Source: JAHEJB01 sp041748175 (GTDB taxonomy: Bacteria; Bacteroidota; Rhodothermia; Rhodothermales; Rubricoccaceae). Taken from it: 14,847 nucleotides of DNA. This document shows, in pieces, positions 14,846 through 14,847 of this stretch. The position numbers and the translations under genes were made by a program. Position 1 is the stretch's first letter. Every line of letters begins with the position of its first letter. Location: positions 1 to 14,847 of the forward strand of contig JBGTDU010000123.1 in assembly GCA_041748175.1 (NCBI GenBank), written 5' to 3'. Under the pieces are notes generated by a model. That model did not search any database. It was given only the letters and a program-made list of their open reading frames with translations, and had not been told where the DNA came from.

Positions 14846-14847
14846 AC

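Noticed and set aside
14517..14846. 109-codon minus-strand frame at the right end (and 14561-14836 plus)
   Set aside because: Pro/Arg/Gly-rich, no family similarity, and spans the inverted-repeat-bounded segment; more likely repeat DNA than a gene.
1..14847. CRISPR arrays, tRNA, rRNA, transposase or integrase genes
   Set aside because: No regularly spaced repeats, no clover-leaf-like segments and no characteristic protein motifs were seen by eye on either strand.

Overview
The window reads as a chromosomal piece of a GC-rich member of the Bacteroidota/Rhodothermota group. The signs are a protein with a C-terminal type IX secretion (Por) sorting domain, a TonB-dependent receptor, a DUF4175-type membrane protein, several secreted amidohydrolases, and start codons without Shine-Dalgarno sequences (often preceded by pyrimidine-rich leaders). 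All six predicted signal peptides have Gln just after the likely cleavage point. The placement is inferred from protein families and composition only. Nearly everything is on the minus strand; the one plus-strand gene is the TonB-dependent receptor.

Right to left, in the direction of transcription: 14847-14427 is gene-free and holds an inverted-repeat-bounded, probably repetitive sequence plus a weak promoter candidate. 14426-9539 is a four-gene minus-strand cluster: a metal-site-deficient secreted amidohydrolase with an extra C-terminal beta domain, a small secreted protein that is a stand-alone copy of that same domain, a secreted amidohydrolase with a full set of metal ligands, and a second metal-site-deficient amidohydrolase. 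The receptor (7495-9528, plus) converges on this cluster with a 10-bp gap and is divergent from the DUF4175-type gene (7343-3897, minus).

Below that, on the minus strand, are a secreted T9SS cargo protein (3774-2440), an imperfect 106-bp inverted-repeat element, an intrinsic terminator, NADP-dependent isocitrate dehydrogenase (2176-929), a HicB antitoxin (885-667), a broken hicA toxin reading frame (670-479) that my own reading recovered across an in-frame TAA, and a GNAT acetyltransferase cut off by the window edge (449-1).

The most interesting points are the amidohydrolase cluster (one complete and two degenerate metal sites, plus a domain found both fused and free), the hicB gene beside a toxin frame with a nonsense codon before its active-site histidine, and the G-run/polypyrimidine tract directly in front of icd. 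No rRNA, tRNA, CRISPR array, integrase or transposase gene was seen.
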